Positions 34,706-43,937 are shown, counted from the first letter of the stretch. The stretch is 64,000 nucleotides of DNA from CALAGB01 sp963713965 (GCA_963713965.1 OY970217.1:2108001-2172000); one strand, 5' to 3'. Numbers and translations: made by a program. The notes: generated from the letters alone by a model not told the origin.

Positions 34706-35161
34706 CTAGGCGCCGAACGGATCGCGCGACACGAAGCGTGCCAGCTCAGGCGGGATCTCCTTCATGCCGCGCCGGATCGCCTTGGCCAGCGCGTAGCGCA
34801 TCGAACCCGCGTAGCGCTTCTGCACCGCGTCCGACACCGGCACTCCGAGGCGTTCCATCTGCTCCAACGCGAAATCCCAGGCGAGCTGCTCCTCGCGCCA
34901 GCGAGGCCGCAGCTTCCCCAGCGCCTGATGCCCGACCTCATGCGCCAGGATGGCGAAGCTGAGGGACGAGCGCGGGTGTGGCGCCTCGATGATCCGATCC
35001 GGAAGCCCGAGCCAGGCGATGCCGGTCATGTTGCTGCGCCAGTGACAGACGCGCACGTTGTGCTCACGCAAGAGCTGCATAGCCTGTGTCGCATAGCGCC
35101 CCTCGATCTGCGCCGTCACATCTCGCTCGCGTCGCTGCCGCCGCTCCCGCGCCGTGGTCAT
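34706..35161 (-). CDS. Small zinc metalloprotease-like protein (HExxH)
   Basis: 151 residues starting MTTARERRQRRERD. The zinc motif is ILAHEVGHQALG (HEVGH), and a likely third ligand is the Glu in WREEQLAWDFALEQM about 20 residues on, the spacing of ImmA/IrrE-type gluzincins. GYxx-like ARG-rich tails are absent. ImmA-like proteases often cleave repressors, but no Xre repressor gene is adjacent, so the target is unknown. Its promoter and first 20 bases are repeated elsewhere (36370 and, more weakly, 47121). Confidence 0.7.
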   Translation of the reverse strand: MTTARERRQRRERDVTAQIEGRYATQAMQLLREHNVRVCHWRSNMTGIAWLGLPDRIIEAPHPRSSLSFAILAHEVGHQALGKLRPRWREEQLAWDFALEQMERLGVPVSDAVQKRYAGSMRYALAKAIRRGMKEIPPELARFVSRDPFGA

Positions 35162-35225
35162 GGGTGTTCCTGTCTATAGCCTGAGCATGCGAGCGTGTAC
35201 GGACGTGATCATACGATGGTGGGGT
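35142..35225 (-). repeat. Copy A of a dispersed promoter/start module
   Basis: It comprises a 20-bp block at 35142-35161 (start codon and first codons of the protease gene) and a 25-bp block at 35201-35225 beginning GGACGTGATCAT on the plus strand. The spacing between blocks is 39 bases. Confidence 0.65.
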
Positions 35226-35377
35226 CAAAGGATAGTGGAACGCGGGTGACGTTCGTGCGGGAGGGCTGAAATGAATAAGGAAATTAGTCCGCATTCCTCC
35301 GCGGTAATCGGGCTGCCCTGCTTTGCCCAATCGGTCATGTACTGCACCGGAGAGAAGCAAACGACCAAGTCGGGTCT

Positions 35378-36164
35378 TCAACCTAGTCTCGCGGCGGCGT
35401 CCATCGCCGCGTCGGCGATGCGGGTCAACGCTTCCCCGTAAGATCTTTGGTCAAGTCCGAGATGCCAACGCTCACCATACAACTCATCCGCGACGGCCAC
35501 GAGCAGACCGGCGCGCGCGCCACGCACCTGTGCGACGGCGAAGATTGCTGCCGCCTCCATCTCCACCACTGCAACGCCAGCCGCACGGTGACGGCTGATC
35601 GCGACGACCGTCTCTCGGTACGGAGCGTCCATTGTCCAGGCACGACCTCGCACTGGCACCGCCCCGCGAGCATCAGCACAACGCTCCAGCAGGGCAGAAA
35701 TTTCGGGGTCAGCCGCGACGACTTCGCCAGCAGGTAGGTAATGATGTGACGTACCATCCTCGCGTTCGGCACCCTCGACGATCACTGTGCTTCCGACTGG
35801 CAAGTTTGGCTGCAGACTCCCTGCGTCACCAACCACAAGAATGTTTCGAACGCCGCGCGCGATCGCGTCCTCAAGAACAAGCGCGGCCGCCGGGGCTCCG
35901 ACGCTAATGCGTGCGAGCGCTAATGGAACTCCGTCCACCGCCCCCACGGCCGACTCACCGCGTGAAGTGCCGGCACGCTCACCTTCTGAGAGGGTGATTC
36001 CAGCGCGTTCTAGCAGCCGGTCGTAGATCAGACGCTGAAATGTCGCTACAAGCGTGGTCGGAAGCGTCCACTCTTCCGGTGTCAGGCCGAGCCGCTGGCG
36101 CCGATGCTCTGCCGCCTCTTGCGGTGTGACGAACAGATCAGAGGTGTCTGAACGGCCAACTCAT
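35378..36164 (-). pseudogene. Nucleoside phosphorylase (PNP/UDP family) with N-terminal frameshift
   Basis: The intact part (35378-35947, GTG start) shows ARISVGAPAAALVLEDAIARG, NILVVGDAGSLQPNLPVGS, EDGTSHHYLPAGEVV and VVEMEAAAIFAVAQVRG, which bind phosphate and nucleoside. The same frame continues upstream without a start codon to 36160, encoding LFVTPQEAAEHRRQRLG and LPTTLVATFQRLIYDRLL, the normal N-terminus. An ATG at 36164 opens MSWPFRHL in a neighbouring frame; one base too many near 36140 separates it. So the full gene of about 261 residues is frame-disrupted, or the contig has an error there. Confidence 0.8.
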
Positions 36165-36189
36165 TTGTCCTCGCTTCGCATCTTTCCCA

Positions 36190-36391
36190 TTATCGTCCCG
36201 CCACTTCCACTATTCTTCGAATCCTGATCTTTCTTCGGTCGATTACCCGGTATATCGTCGCACGCGACACACCCAACGTCTGACAGATATCGTTGATCGT
36301 GTGGGTCCCTTGATTAACGGGGGATTGCGTCATGGCGATCTTCGTTGGTCCAGAACCCTTCGGACCTCTCGCTCCCGCGCCGTGGTCATCC
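36190..36391 (-). pseudogene. C-terminal remnant of a serine recombinase
   Basis: On the minus strand, GPKGSGPTKIAMTQ, then QGTHTINDICQTLG, VSRATIYRVIDRRKIRIR and a TAA at 36190-36192 form the DNA-binding helix-turn-helix of resolvase/invertase recombinases. The catalytic domain is missing: upstream the sequence changes to a copy of the protease promoter module. A short ATG frame in another register (MTTARERE) starts within that module. Confidence 0.7.
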
Positions 36392-36449
36392 GTGCTCCCT
36401 TCATCTCAATCCGTGTGATTGCATGGACGTGATCATTCGATGGGGGGGT
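36370..36449 (-). repeat. Copy B of the dispersed promoter/start module
   Basis: 36370-36389 is identical (20/20) to 35142-35161. 36425-36449 matches 35201-35225 at 23 of 25 bases. The spacing is 35 bases instead of 39. It is joined here to the recombinase remnant. Confidence 0.7.
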
Positions 36450-36647
36450 GAACTGAGCGATTTCACAGCCGTCCAGACGCTATAGGGCGGTAGTGCGACG
36501 ACCCCTATAACCCGCAGAATCTCGGCGTTGGTCTCCGAATACCAGGCTGACCACTGGTCATCATAATCCCAGATTTCCACCGAACTAGATGTTCTCGACG
36601 GCCTTCGGCATCCAAACCTCTCAACTGCGGACTGCTAGGATATGGCT
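36450..36647. other. Intergenic region, more AT-rich than surroundings
   Basis: About 200 bases before the GDPD gene. No recognised element beyond a probable promoter. Confidence 0.35.
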
Positions 36648-37307
36648 ATGAACAATCCGCTTCTGATCGCTCATCGAGGTGATTCAGATCACTTCCCTGA
36701 AAATACAATCCAGGCGTTTCAGTCTGCATTTGACTTGGGGGCGGATGGAGTCGAGTTTGATGTGCACCTCACTGATGGCGGTGAGCTGATAGTAGTTCAC
36801 GAATATCTCTACGACAGAACAAAGATCTTCCCGACCTTGTCAGAGGTGCTTGAACAGTTCTCACGGCCAGGAAGACTAGAGATTGAGATTAAGTCATTTG
36901 ACCCGCAGTGTGTGGAGAAAGTGTCACAGACAATCGAGCAACATTCTGTTCAAGACTTCGAAGTCACCTCAAGCATATTACCTTTGTTGCCGGTGATAAG
37001 AAGAAGACTGCCGCATGAAAGAACGGGCATCATCTTCAATTCCAATCTCCTATCATCATGGATGACGCCCGACGTCGTATTCATGTTTATCTCTGGCTAT
37101 CTAGAGTTGACGAAGACCAATGTTCTCCATATGGATTTAGACAAGTACACCCCTGAAATAGCTGACGGACTTCATAAGAGGGGCTACATCCTTCACACTC
37201 ATTTGAAGACCGCTGACTTAGCTGCTTTTTGCAGAGCCAAGAATCTGGGGATCGACCAATGTTCATTTGATGACATAAACCTCATTGAACTTGCGAAACG
37301 GTGTTAG
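36648..37307 (+). CDS. Glycerophosphodiester phosphodiesterase (GDPD)
   Basis: A 219-residue TIM-barrel enzyme that hydrolyses glycerophosphodiesters to glycerol-3-phosphate and an alcohol. The catalytic set is LLIAHRGDSDHFPENT (His, Arg, Glu), GVEFDVHLTDGGELIVVHE (Glu, Asp, catalytic His) and RLEIEIKS (Glu). It is cytosolic, with no signal peptide. I prefer ATG 36648 because AGGA lies seven bases upstream; ATG 36642 is too close to it. Codon use is visibly more AT-rich than in neighbouring genes, which suggests recent transfer. The 5' region sits beside recombinase remnants. Confidence 0.88.
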   Translation: MNNPLLIAHRGDSDHFPENTIQAFQSAFDLGADGVEFDVHLTDGGELIVVHEYLYDRTKIFPTLSEVLEQFSRPGRLEIEIKSFDPQCVEKVSQTIEQHSVQDFEVTSSILPLLPVIRRRLPHERTGIIFNSNLLSSWMTPDVVFMFISGYLELTKTNVLHMDLDKYTPEIADGLHKRGYILHTHLKTADLAAFCRAKNLGIDQCSFDDINLIELAKRC

Positions 37308-37447
37308 AGCCTGCCAACGCTTCAATCATCGTTTCGAGTTTGCTTGTAACGACGGCACCGAATCATGACACTTCGATATAGGGTCCTGAGCGCTTCAAGA
37401 TGAGCCTCGCGAGACCAGGTTCTGAGACTACTGGAGAGTCGTAAGGC

Positions 37448-38146
37448 ATGGGGAAACTAAGAGAATCAGATGCGATCATCTTTGACCTCTTCGGTACGCT
37501 CGTCGAATTCCGAATGAGCTGGATGCACGATCTGCTCCACGCCATGGCGGCCAACTTGGAGATCCCGTTCCACGAGTTCCTCGAGCGTTGGTCATCTGGC
37601 TACGCGGTGGCTGAAGTATCCGCAACCAGGACGGCAGATCACCGACTGCGTGAAATCGTGGATGCCGTTGGAGTTCAGCCGGATCCTGATCAGATCCCAC
37701 GTTGGCGCGCTGCCTGGCGTCGCTTCCGACACGACCTACTCAACTCATGCCAGGGTGCGCTCGAGACATTGCGAGATCTGCGTGACCGCGGCTTGAAACT
37801 CGGTCTCTTGAGCAACTGTCCGTCGGATGTACCGATTCTCTGGCAACAATCGGTCCTGGCACCGTTATTTGATGTCACTGGATTCTCATGCGAGATGGCC
37901 GTTTGCAAGCCTGATCGACAGAGCTACCATCTCGTGTGCCAGCGACTCGCTGTCCCTCCGCATCGGGCTCTGTTTGTGGGCGACGGTGGAAGCCACGAGT
38001 TGAGCGGAGCTGCCGTCGCCGGACTGCGCCCCATTCAACTGCGACCCGCCGCTGGAGCGGATGATCCAGACCTGCGTCGTGAGCAGTGGCCTGGCCCAAC
38101 TATTGGACATTTGCGAGAGTTGATACCGTTGCTGTCCGGGGAATAG
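37448..38146 (+). CDS. HAD-superfamily hydrolase
   Basis: 232 residues. The nucleophile motif is IIFDLFGTLVEF (DxFGT), motif II GLLSNCPSD, then Lys in VCKPDRQSYH and the acidic motif FVGDGGSHELSGA. The cap of about 90 residues between motif I and II (MSWMHDLLHAMAANLEI onward) is the helical C1 type. It is probably a phosphatase or phosphoglycolate-like enzyme; the substrate is unknown. GGAGAG lies upstream of ATG 37448. Codon use returns to the GC-rich norm after the GDPD gene. Confidence 0.85.
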   Translation: MGKLRESDAIIFDLFGTLVEFRMSWMHDLLHAMAANLEIPFHEFLERWSSGYAVAEVSATRTADHRLREIVDAVGVQPDPDQIPRWRAAWRRFRHDLLNSCQGALETLRDLRDRGLKLGLLSNCPSDVPILWQQSVLAPLFDVTGFSCEMAVCKPDRQSYHLVCQRLAVPPHRALFVGDGGSHELSGAAVAGLRPIQLRPAAGADDPDLRREQWPGPTIGHLRELIPLLSGE

Positions 38147-38243
38147 GCAACAACGGGTGCGAATCAATGACTGGAAACGCTGCCAAGTCGTGACGGCTGA
38201 GGACAACGGCCTCAGAAAGGCTGTCTCGTGCTCTGGTCTCCCA

Positions 38244-38885
38244 TCACTCCGCCAGCATGCCAATCCATGAATGCCCGGGGTGGACGAGTGCGAGTGACTC
38301 GGCCAGCCAGCGACGACGCGCGGGATTGAGTTGGGGAAGCGCGGCGGCAAAGTCGGACTGGTTCTTCGGCAGGTGTGCGTGCTTCGCTTTGAAGAGCAGC
38401 GCTATCTCCGGGCACAGGTAGGGGATGCCGTCTGGCGTACATTCGAACACGTCGCAGTATGGGCGGCGGATCCGTTGGTCTCGACGACAGATCCACGTGT
38501 CGCCATCGGAGGGATCCCGGAAGATGTCCACCCGCCAACGGTCGGTGGACGGCTCTCTCACCCAGGTCTGATGAAGCTCCTCATCGTAAGCGGCGTCCGC
38601 ATCAAACGGACAGACCAGGCCGTTGCCGTCCGGTCCCTCCATCGGGACGAAGAGCTCGAATCCGATGAGCGCGGCGACGACCTCACCGACGCGGTTATGC
38701 GGGACCGCCACCTCAAGGTCCTCGTGTTCACGTCGCTGCCCACCGAGAAAGAGGTCGATGGACCAGCCTGCCGCGACGTACCACGGTGCCTTGATCCCGG
38801 CAAACCGCTGTGCTACCTCAGCAGGATGCCAGGCATCCCATTTCGTCAGGTCAGGTTCGAACGCTCCGGAGCAAATCACCGTCAC
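38244..38885 (-). CDS. Aminoglycoside nucleotidyltransferase-like protein
   Basis: 213 residues from GTG 38885 (GGAGAG upstream). The frame is open to 39059, but that part looks non-coding. WYVAAGWSIDLFLGGQRREHEDLEVAV is the nucleotidyltransferase signature (AGGWALDLFLG...HEDIDI) of ANT(2'')-like proteins, with the E-D pair as metal ligands. PYLCPEIALLFKAKH matches the closing helix. It could adenylylate an aminoglycoside or another hydroxylated small molecule. Resistance is not demonstrated. Confidence 0.75.
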   Translation of the reverse strand: MTVICSGAFEPDLTKWDAWHPAEVAQRFAGIKAPWYVAAGWSIDLFLGGQRREHEDLEVAVPHNRVGEVVAALIGFELFVPMEGPDGNGLVCPFDADAAYDEELHQTWVREPSTDRWRVDIFRDPSDGDTWICRRDQRIRRPYCDVFECTPDGIPYLCPEIALLFKAKHAHLPKNQSDFAAALPQLNPARRRWLAESLALVHPGHSWIGMLAE

Positions 38886-40285
38886 TCTCCGTTCGTGGAA
38901 ACTTCGCCCATGGTGCCTGACACTTGTTCGCGTTGAGAGACAGGATTGTAGCATCGCCGCGGAATGCACGAAGAAGCCGGAAGCAATGAGGACCTGGCTC
39001 GCCTGTGTCGCAAATCTCCTGGAGAGACAACGCGCGTGATTCGGGTTCGGCCGCCGCACCTGTACCCGTGGTCATCGGGACTCCGCGGTTCGTCCCGTCT
39101 TGCGAGGACGGCCTCCCATTGGCACTAACGAGCGGCACAGTCGGCGAACGCAAGATCGCGCCAGCGGGTACACCGGTGCGAAACATGAGCGGACGTCCGC
39201 TCAGCGTGACGGGTGGTCCGCTTGTTCCCACGTCAGACCGTACCACTTGGCTCGACCAAAACGATCACGGATTCGTTGAGAACCCGCGGCGTTACGCACG
39301 ATGTAGCCGGCCCTCGACACGAGTGCGCTCGTTCATGCTTCAGCCTCACATCCAGTCCAACTCTTACGCCAATTTCGGCTACTGGTGCGTGCAAACATCA
39401 GTGATCTGTGTTGGTCGAATCACTGTCCGCGGTCTCTATGGTGATTGACGAGACAGACGGGTAGCCGTGTGCGGTCTCTCGACCTTCGGTCGAAGGGCGA
39501 GCACCGATCCCTCCCCTACGTTTGCATACGTACGTTCAGCCCGCTTGAGCGGGCTTTTTTCAGTTCAGTGCTGCGGCTTTAGCCCTGCGCGGGCGTGGAC
39601 GCTTTACCGAACTCATTCGTCAACCACCAATCAGACAGCGGTTCGCCAACACGATGTTCGGCTCCTCATGATGACGTTTGCTGAGCCAGTTTGACCCGGC
39701 ACGGGGCGGCGATATGGAGCGGACTCGGATCTCCCAATCAAATTCGTCGATAGATGTCGAATTCACGCTATGCCAGTCGACCACTCTCTAGAAGCCGGTC
39801 GAGACCTTGGGACGTCCCAATCGGAATGCAGGAATACCAACGGATAGCCGGAAGTTTGGACAGGAGAAGGTCACATGATCGCACGAATTGCGCATGCCGT
39901 GGTTCTCAGCGGACGGGCTCGTGAGGGCACAGCGCGGACGGTGCAGCGCCCCAGGACTGTCTCGATCATTCAGGGAATACTGACGAGCGCTGCCATTCGG
40001 GTGCGGGAGCACGCCGAGCGGCCCGGAACGGGCGTCGATGTGGAGCGTGCGTACAGGACGCAGCAACGGTGGAGTCAGTTCGACGAGGAGCCTCGAACTC
40101 GGCGGATCCAGGTCGTGATGTCGACGGCGTGGGTGGGAATGTAATTACGCGGTTTGCGGTGGGGCGAACGGGCTGACGCCGTCGACGTTGTGCTTGGCAG
40201 AGCCACATTCGCCCATCGCACCATGAACTCTAGCCCCTATGAGACATCCCACCACGTGAGTGGGAAAGGAAAGAAGGAAACAACC
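38886..40285. other. 1.4-kb stretch with no convincing gene
   Basis: Frames at 39005-39448 (+), 38851-39246 (-) and 39875-40144 (+) are open but show biased, repeat-free sequence with no family pattern and no good start. One strong terminator (39538-39560) stands alone. The stretch may hold decayed genes or an unrecognised RNA. Confidence 0.5.
39538..39560 (+). terminator. Orphan rho-independent terminator
   Basis: AGCCCGC (39538-39544), a 4-base loop, GCGGGCT (39549-39555), then a run of T to 39560. It is strong and points to the right, yet no clear plus-strand gene ends upstream. Confidence 0.85.
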
Positions 40286-41044
40286 GTGACTACAGATGAT
40301 CAGCGCAATCTACACTCGGACAGTGACACCTCAGCGCTCCCGGTCGTGGTCGATCGGGCCACGTGGCAGGCGGAAATGGACGCGCTGCTGGTTCGAGAAA
40401 AGGCGCATACGCGCGCAGGCGACGCGCTCGCGGCATCTCGGCGGCGGCTCCCGATGGTCGAAGTCGATGCCACCATCCGCCTGATCGGCCCACAGGGGCC
40501 TGTCACGCTGCTGGAGACCTTCGAGGGGCGGCGACAGTTGATCGCCTACTTTCACATGTGGAGCACCGGCCAACCAGCCGCCGACCAGTGCGAGGGCTGT
40601 ACGTTCTTCAACGGACATATCCGCGAGTTCTCCTACCTGCATTCCCGAGATGTCACCTATGCCACGTTCTGTGAGGGGCCGTACGACGAGAGTATTCGCT
40701 ATCGCGATTTCTTGGGCTTGGATATGCCCTGGTATTCGGCACAGGATTCCGCCGAAGCACTCCTGGCGGGACGCTGGTTTGGCATGCTGGTGTGTTACGT
40801 CCGCGAGGGTGACCGCGTGTTCGAGACCTATTGGAACGGCGGCCGCGGCGTCGAGGTGATGGCGCCAAGCTATGGGTTGCTGGATCTGACCGTGTTCGGT
40901 CGTCAGGAATCCTGGGAGAATTCGCCCGCCGGCCGGCCAAAGGTTGCGAAACACTTCCGCGTCAACGGACGTCCCATCGCCCAATGGCCCCGGATCGAGG
41001 CCGGACGCTCCGTCGACCTCAGCGGAAACGACAAATCCAGGTAG
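40286..41044 (+). CDS. DUF899-family thioredoxin-fold protein
   Basis: 252 residues from GTG 40286 (AAGGAAA seven to nine bases upstream; the frame is open to 40154). The family pattern is RATWQAEMDALLVREKAHTR, LPMVEVDATIRLIGPQGPV, LIAYFHMWSTGQPAADQCEG, CTFFNGHIREFSYLHSRDV, VFETYWNGGRGVEVMAPSYG. DUF899 proteins have a thioredoxin fold, but the usual CxxC is replaced by C-E-G-C here (CEGCTF). Biochemical function is unknown. It is convergent with the histidine kinase gene. Confidence 0.85.
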   Translation: MTTDDQRNLHSDSDTSALPVVVDRATWQAEMDALLVREKAHTRAGDALAASRRRLPMVEVDATIRLIGPQGPVTLLETFEGRRQLIAYFHMWSTGQPAADQCEGCTFFNGHIREFSYLHSRDVTYATFCEGPYDESIRYRDFLGLDMPWYSAQDSAEALLAGRWFGMLVCYVREGDRVFETYWNGGRGVEVMAPSYGLLDLTVFGRQESWENSPAGRPKVAKHFRVNGRPIAQWPRIEAGRSVDLSGNDKSR

Positions 41045-41302
41045 CTGATGGTCTTCACCAGATCACCCGCGCGTAGAACAAGCGCAGGCGAATCATCGAC
41101 CGCAACAGCCTCATAGTAGCTGAAGGTTGGCGGGGCTGCGGAGAGCGAGGCTGCACTGGCCAAATCTGACTCGACGTATGAGAAAGGCGTCCTCGTCGAA
41201 CCACCCGACGAATCAGCAAGCGGTAAAACTCACGCCGTACTACACGTTGATCCACAGGTCTTGACCACCCCTCTCGGGGCGTGTGGCAGTTTCCCCTGAT
41301 CG

Positions 41303-42397
41303 TTATCTGCCATTGTGCGGTGGCGAAGCGGGTAGTTGCACCGTGACGCAGAGCCCGCCCGCGTCCCGCGGGGTGAGGGTGAGGGTTCCGTCGTGGGCGT
41401 CAGTGATGCTTTTGACGATTGCCAGGCCGAGGCCGACTCCGGCGTGGTCGCTGCGTACGCGATTGGTTCCGCGAAGAAACGGTTCGACAAGCGTGGATAC
41501 GCGCTGTGGGGCGAGATTCTCGCCGGTGTTCTCGACCGTCAGCGCCACGCTCTTGGGGTGAACGCTGGTCGTGACCCAGACGGCGCCGTGTTCAGGCATA
41601 TTGTGGACGATGGCATTGTGCACGAGGTTCGTCGTCAGCTGCAGCAGGAGCGCATGTGAGCCAACGGTGAGAGTTACCTCGCCGCATGTCTCGATGGTGA
41701 GGCCGCGTTCTTCCGCAAGGGGCAGGAGCGTTTCGGTGGCTTCTTCCGCGATGAGGGACAGGTCGACGCATTCTGGGGTGAAGGACCGTTGATCGGCGCG
41801 ACTGAGCAGGAGCAATGCTTCCGTGAGGTCGATCGCTCGGGTGTTGACGGCGTGGAGACGGTCGACGAGTTCGGCGTTGTCGCGGTTCGGATCGTTGCGG
41901 GCCACCTCGAGAAGTGTCTGCGTGATCGCCAGTGGGGTGCGCAGTTCGTGCGAGGCGTTGGCTGCGAATCTCTGCTGTTCGGCGACGTGTGCTTCGAGTC
42001 GCGCGAGCATGGTATCGAAGGTGTCGGCGAGTTCGCGGAACTCGTCTTTGCGGCCTTCCAACTGGATCCGGTGGGAGAGCGATCCGTTCGCGGCCAGGCG
42101 TGTCGCGTCCGTGATGCGGGTCAACGGGGCGAGCATGTGACCGGCGAGAATCCATCCTCCCAGCAGACCAAACACCAACAGGAACGCCATCACGCTGGCC
42201 GCGATGAAGGCGAAATCGTGCAGGAGGGCGGCGTGGCTGCGCACCATGAAGATCACACCAGGATGCACACCACGCGAAAGGGAAAAGTACCCGGCGACGA
42301 GCAGCACCGCCCCTGCGAGCATGAGGAAACCGGCGTAGCTGAGAGTCAGTTTGAGGCGAACGCTCAAACCAGGCGCTCTATCCACGCGCTCCGCCAT
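41303..42397 (-). CDS. Sensor histidine kinase (VanS/HAMP type)
   Basis: 364 residues from ATG 42397, which overlaps the response-regulator gene by 20 bases. TM1 is LTLSYAGFLMLAGAVLLVAG; about 35 external residues follow; TM2 is FIAASVMAFLLVFGLLGGW. Then come a HAMP segment (APLTRITDATRLAANG), the phospho-His box ANASHELRTPLAITQ, N-box LVHNAIVHN and G-boxes VGLGLAIVKSI. The short external loop suits sensing of membrane or wall state. With the regulator, and divergent from a VanY-like gene, it probably controls cell-wall carboxypeptidase expression. Confidence 0.9.
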   Translation of the reverse strand: MAERVDRAPGLSVRLKLTLSYAGFLMLAGAVLLVAGYFSLSRGVHPGVIFMVRSHAALLHDFAFIAASVMAFLLVFGLLGGWILAGHMLAPLTRITDATRLAANGSLSHRIQLEGRKDEFRELADTFDTMLARLEAHVAEQQRFAANASHELRTPLAITQTLLEVARNDPNRDNAELVDRLHAVNTRAIDLTEALLLLSRADQRSFTPECVDLSLIAEEATETLLPLAEERGLTIETCGEVTLTVGSHALLLQLTTNLVHNAIVHNMPEHGAVWVTTSVHPKSVALTVENTGENLAPQRVSTLVEPFLRGTNRVRSDHAGVGLGLAIVKSITDAHDGTLTLTPRDAGGLCVTVQLPASPPHNGR

Positions 42398-43070
42398 TCC
42401 CGGTGCCGGGTGTGGCGTCGATGCGGTATCCGACGCCCGCCACGGTGGCGATGATCCAGGGCTCGCCGAGGCGCTTGCGTAGTCCCGAGACCGTGATACG
42501 CACGGCATTGGTGAACGGGTCTGCGTTCTCGTCCCACCCCCGTTCCAGTAGTTCTTCGGCGCTGACGACACCGCCTTCGGCAGCGACGAGGACTTCGAGT
42601 ACGGCGAACTGCTTGCGGGTCAGCGCGACGTAGCGGCCGTCGCGGTAAACCTCGCGGCGGAACGGATCCAGCCGCAGACCCGCGATCTCTTGTATGGGTG
42701 GTCGATTGTGGGCACGCCTGCGGTCGAGCGCTCTGAGCCGGAGGACGAGTTCCCGGAGTTCGAATGGCTTGGTGAGGTAGTCGTCGGCGCCGAGCTCGAA
42801 TCCGCTTGCCTTGTCGTCGAGACGGTCGGCAGCGGTGAGCATGAGGATCGGCATGCCACTGCCGGAGCCGACGATGCGTTTGGCGATCTCGTCGCCGGAC
42901 GGGCCGGGAATGTCTCGATCGAGGACGGCGATATCGTAGGCGTTGATGCGCAGCAACTCCAGAGCGGTGTCGCCGTCACCGGCAATATCGGCCGCGATCG
43001 CTTCCAGACGTAAACCGTCGCGGATGGCTTCCGCCATATAGGGCTCGTCCTCGACGATCAGCACACGCAT
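42378..43070 (-). CDS. OmpR/VanR-family response regulator
   Basis: 230 residues. The receiver has acidic EDEPYMAE near the start, phospho-acceptor Asp in DIAVLDRDIPGPSG, LMLTAADR and Lys in YLTKPFELRELVLR. The C-terminal winged helix is LTRKQFAVLEVLVAAEGG and VRITVSGLRKRLG, ending VAGVGYRID. It is translated just before its kinase (overlap). Only 87 bases separate it from the divergent carboxypeptidase gene, so it probably binds that shared promoter. Confidence 0.92.
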   Translation of the reverse strand: MRVLIVEDEPYMAEAIRDGLRLEAIAADIAGDGDTALELLRINAYDIAVLDRDIPGPSGDEIAKRIVGSGSGMPILMLTAADRLDDKASGFELGADDYLTKPFELRELVLRLRALDRRRAHNRPPIQEIAGLRLDPFRREVYRDGRYVALTRKQFAVLEVLVAAEGGVVSAEELLERGWDENADPFTNAVRITVSGLRKRLGEPWIIATVAGVGYRIDATPGTGNGGARG

Positions 43071-43157
43071 GCTCCGATTCTAACAAGCAGGCGTATATCG
43101 TCCGCGTATCGAAAACCACATACGTGCTGGCAACACTATGCTGCCCAGACTGGAGGC

Positions 43158-43880
43158 ATGAACTATAGAGAACCACCACGAACAACAACCCGTCGGATTC
43201 CGAGGATCTTTGTCGTGGGCCTACTCGTCGTCACGGTGACGATCGCCGCGGCCATCGGTTATCAATCGTTGGAAGCATCGTCCTCGCCGTCCGCACCGCC
43301 CACTACCACAACCGTCGACTACCAGTTGCTGGCGCCCGCGTCCTCGACGTCCGAAATACCCATTGTCACGGAGCCGGTCGTGCACCGTCCGCACGGCAGT
43401 CTTCACAGCGACCAAACTGGCGCAGTTGGCGTGGCTGACGGTGTCGTCCCTGACGGCGTGACGATCTTCGATGACCAATATCCCGCCGTGGCCAAGCTCG
43501 ATCCAGCTCTCCTCCGTGCCCTGCGCCAGGCTGCAACGGATGCTGCAGATGACGGAGTCGAGTTCTACGTCAACAGCGGCTGGCGTTCAGCGAAATACCA
43601 GGAGCAACTCCTCCAGCAGGCGATTTCGCAGTATGGCTCAGAACAGGAAGCCGCCCAATGGGTCGCCTCCCCCAACACCTCCGCTCACGTGACGGGAAAC
43701 GCGGTCGACCTCGGACCCTCCGATGCCACGGTGTGGCTGTCCGAACATGGCGCCAGGTACGGGCTTTGCCAGATCTACAGCAATGAACCCTGGCACTACG
43801 AACTGCGCCCGGAAGCCGTCGATCGCGGTTGCCCGCCCATGTACGCCGACCCTACGCAGGATCCGAGGATGCAGCAGTGA
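43158..43880 (+). CDS. VanY-like D,D-carboxypeptidase, membrane-anchored
   Basis: 240 residues. An N-terminal anchor (RIFVVGLLVVTVTIAAAIGY) is followed by a Ser/Pro/Thr linker and an M15B zinc peptidase domain. Zinc motifs are SAHVTGNAVDLGP (SxHxxGxAxD) and EPWHYELR; EFYVNSGWRSAKYQEQLL also matches VanY. It trims the terminal D-Ala from peptidoglycan stem peptides outside the cell. It is divergent from the VanRS-like pair. No vanHAX genes are present, so it need not confer glycopeptide resistance. The Shine-Dalgarno GGAGG is unusually close to the ATG (one base). Confidence 0.88.
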   Translation: MNYREPPRTTTRRIPRIFVVGLLVVTVTIAAAIGYQSLEASSSPSAPPTTTTVDYQLLAPASSTSEIPIVTEPVVHRPHGSLHSDQTGAVGVADGVVPDGVTIFDDQYPAVAKLDPALLRALRQAATDAADDGVEFYVNSGWRSAKYQEQLLQQAISQYGSEQEAAQWVASPNTSAHVTGNAVDLGPSDATVWLSEHGARYGLCQIYSNEPWHYELRPEAVDRGCPPMYADPTQDPRMQQ

Positions 43881-43937
43881 TCAGCACGCTGGGCACGGAG
43901 CCGATGTCGACGCAATGACCGCACGCGGGAAGAAGAC

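Noticed and set aside
37302..37312. TAGAGCCTG near the GDPD stop, like the IS5 end
   Set aside because: Only nine bases match and the rest of the terminal repeat is absent; no element follows.
39005..39448. 147-residue plus-strand frame before the orphan terminator
   Set aside because: The start has no Shine-Dalgarno and the sequence resembles no protein; the terminator is kept as orphan instead.
43158..43880. A glycopeptide resistance cluster around VanY
   Set aside because: No vanH, vanA-type ligase or vanX is present on either side.
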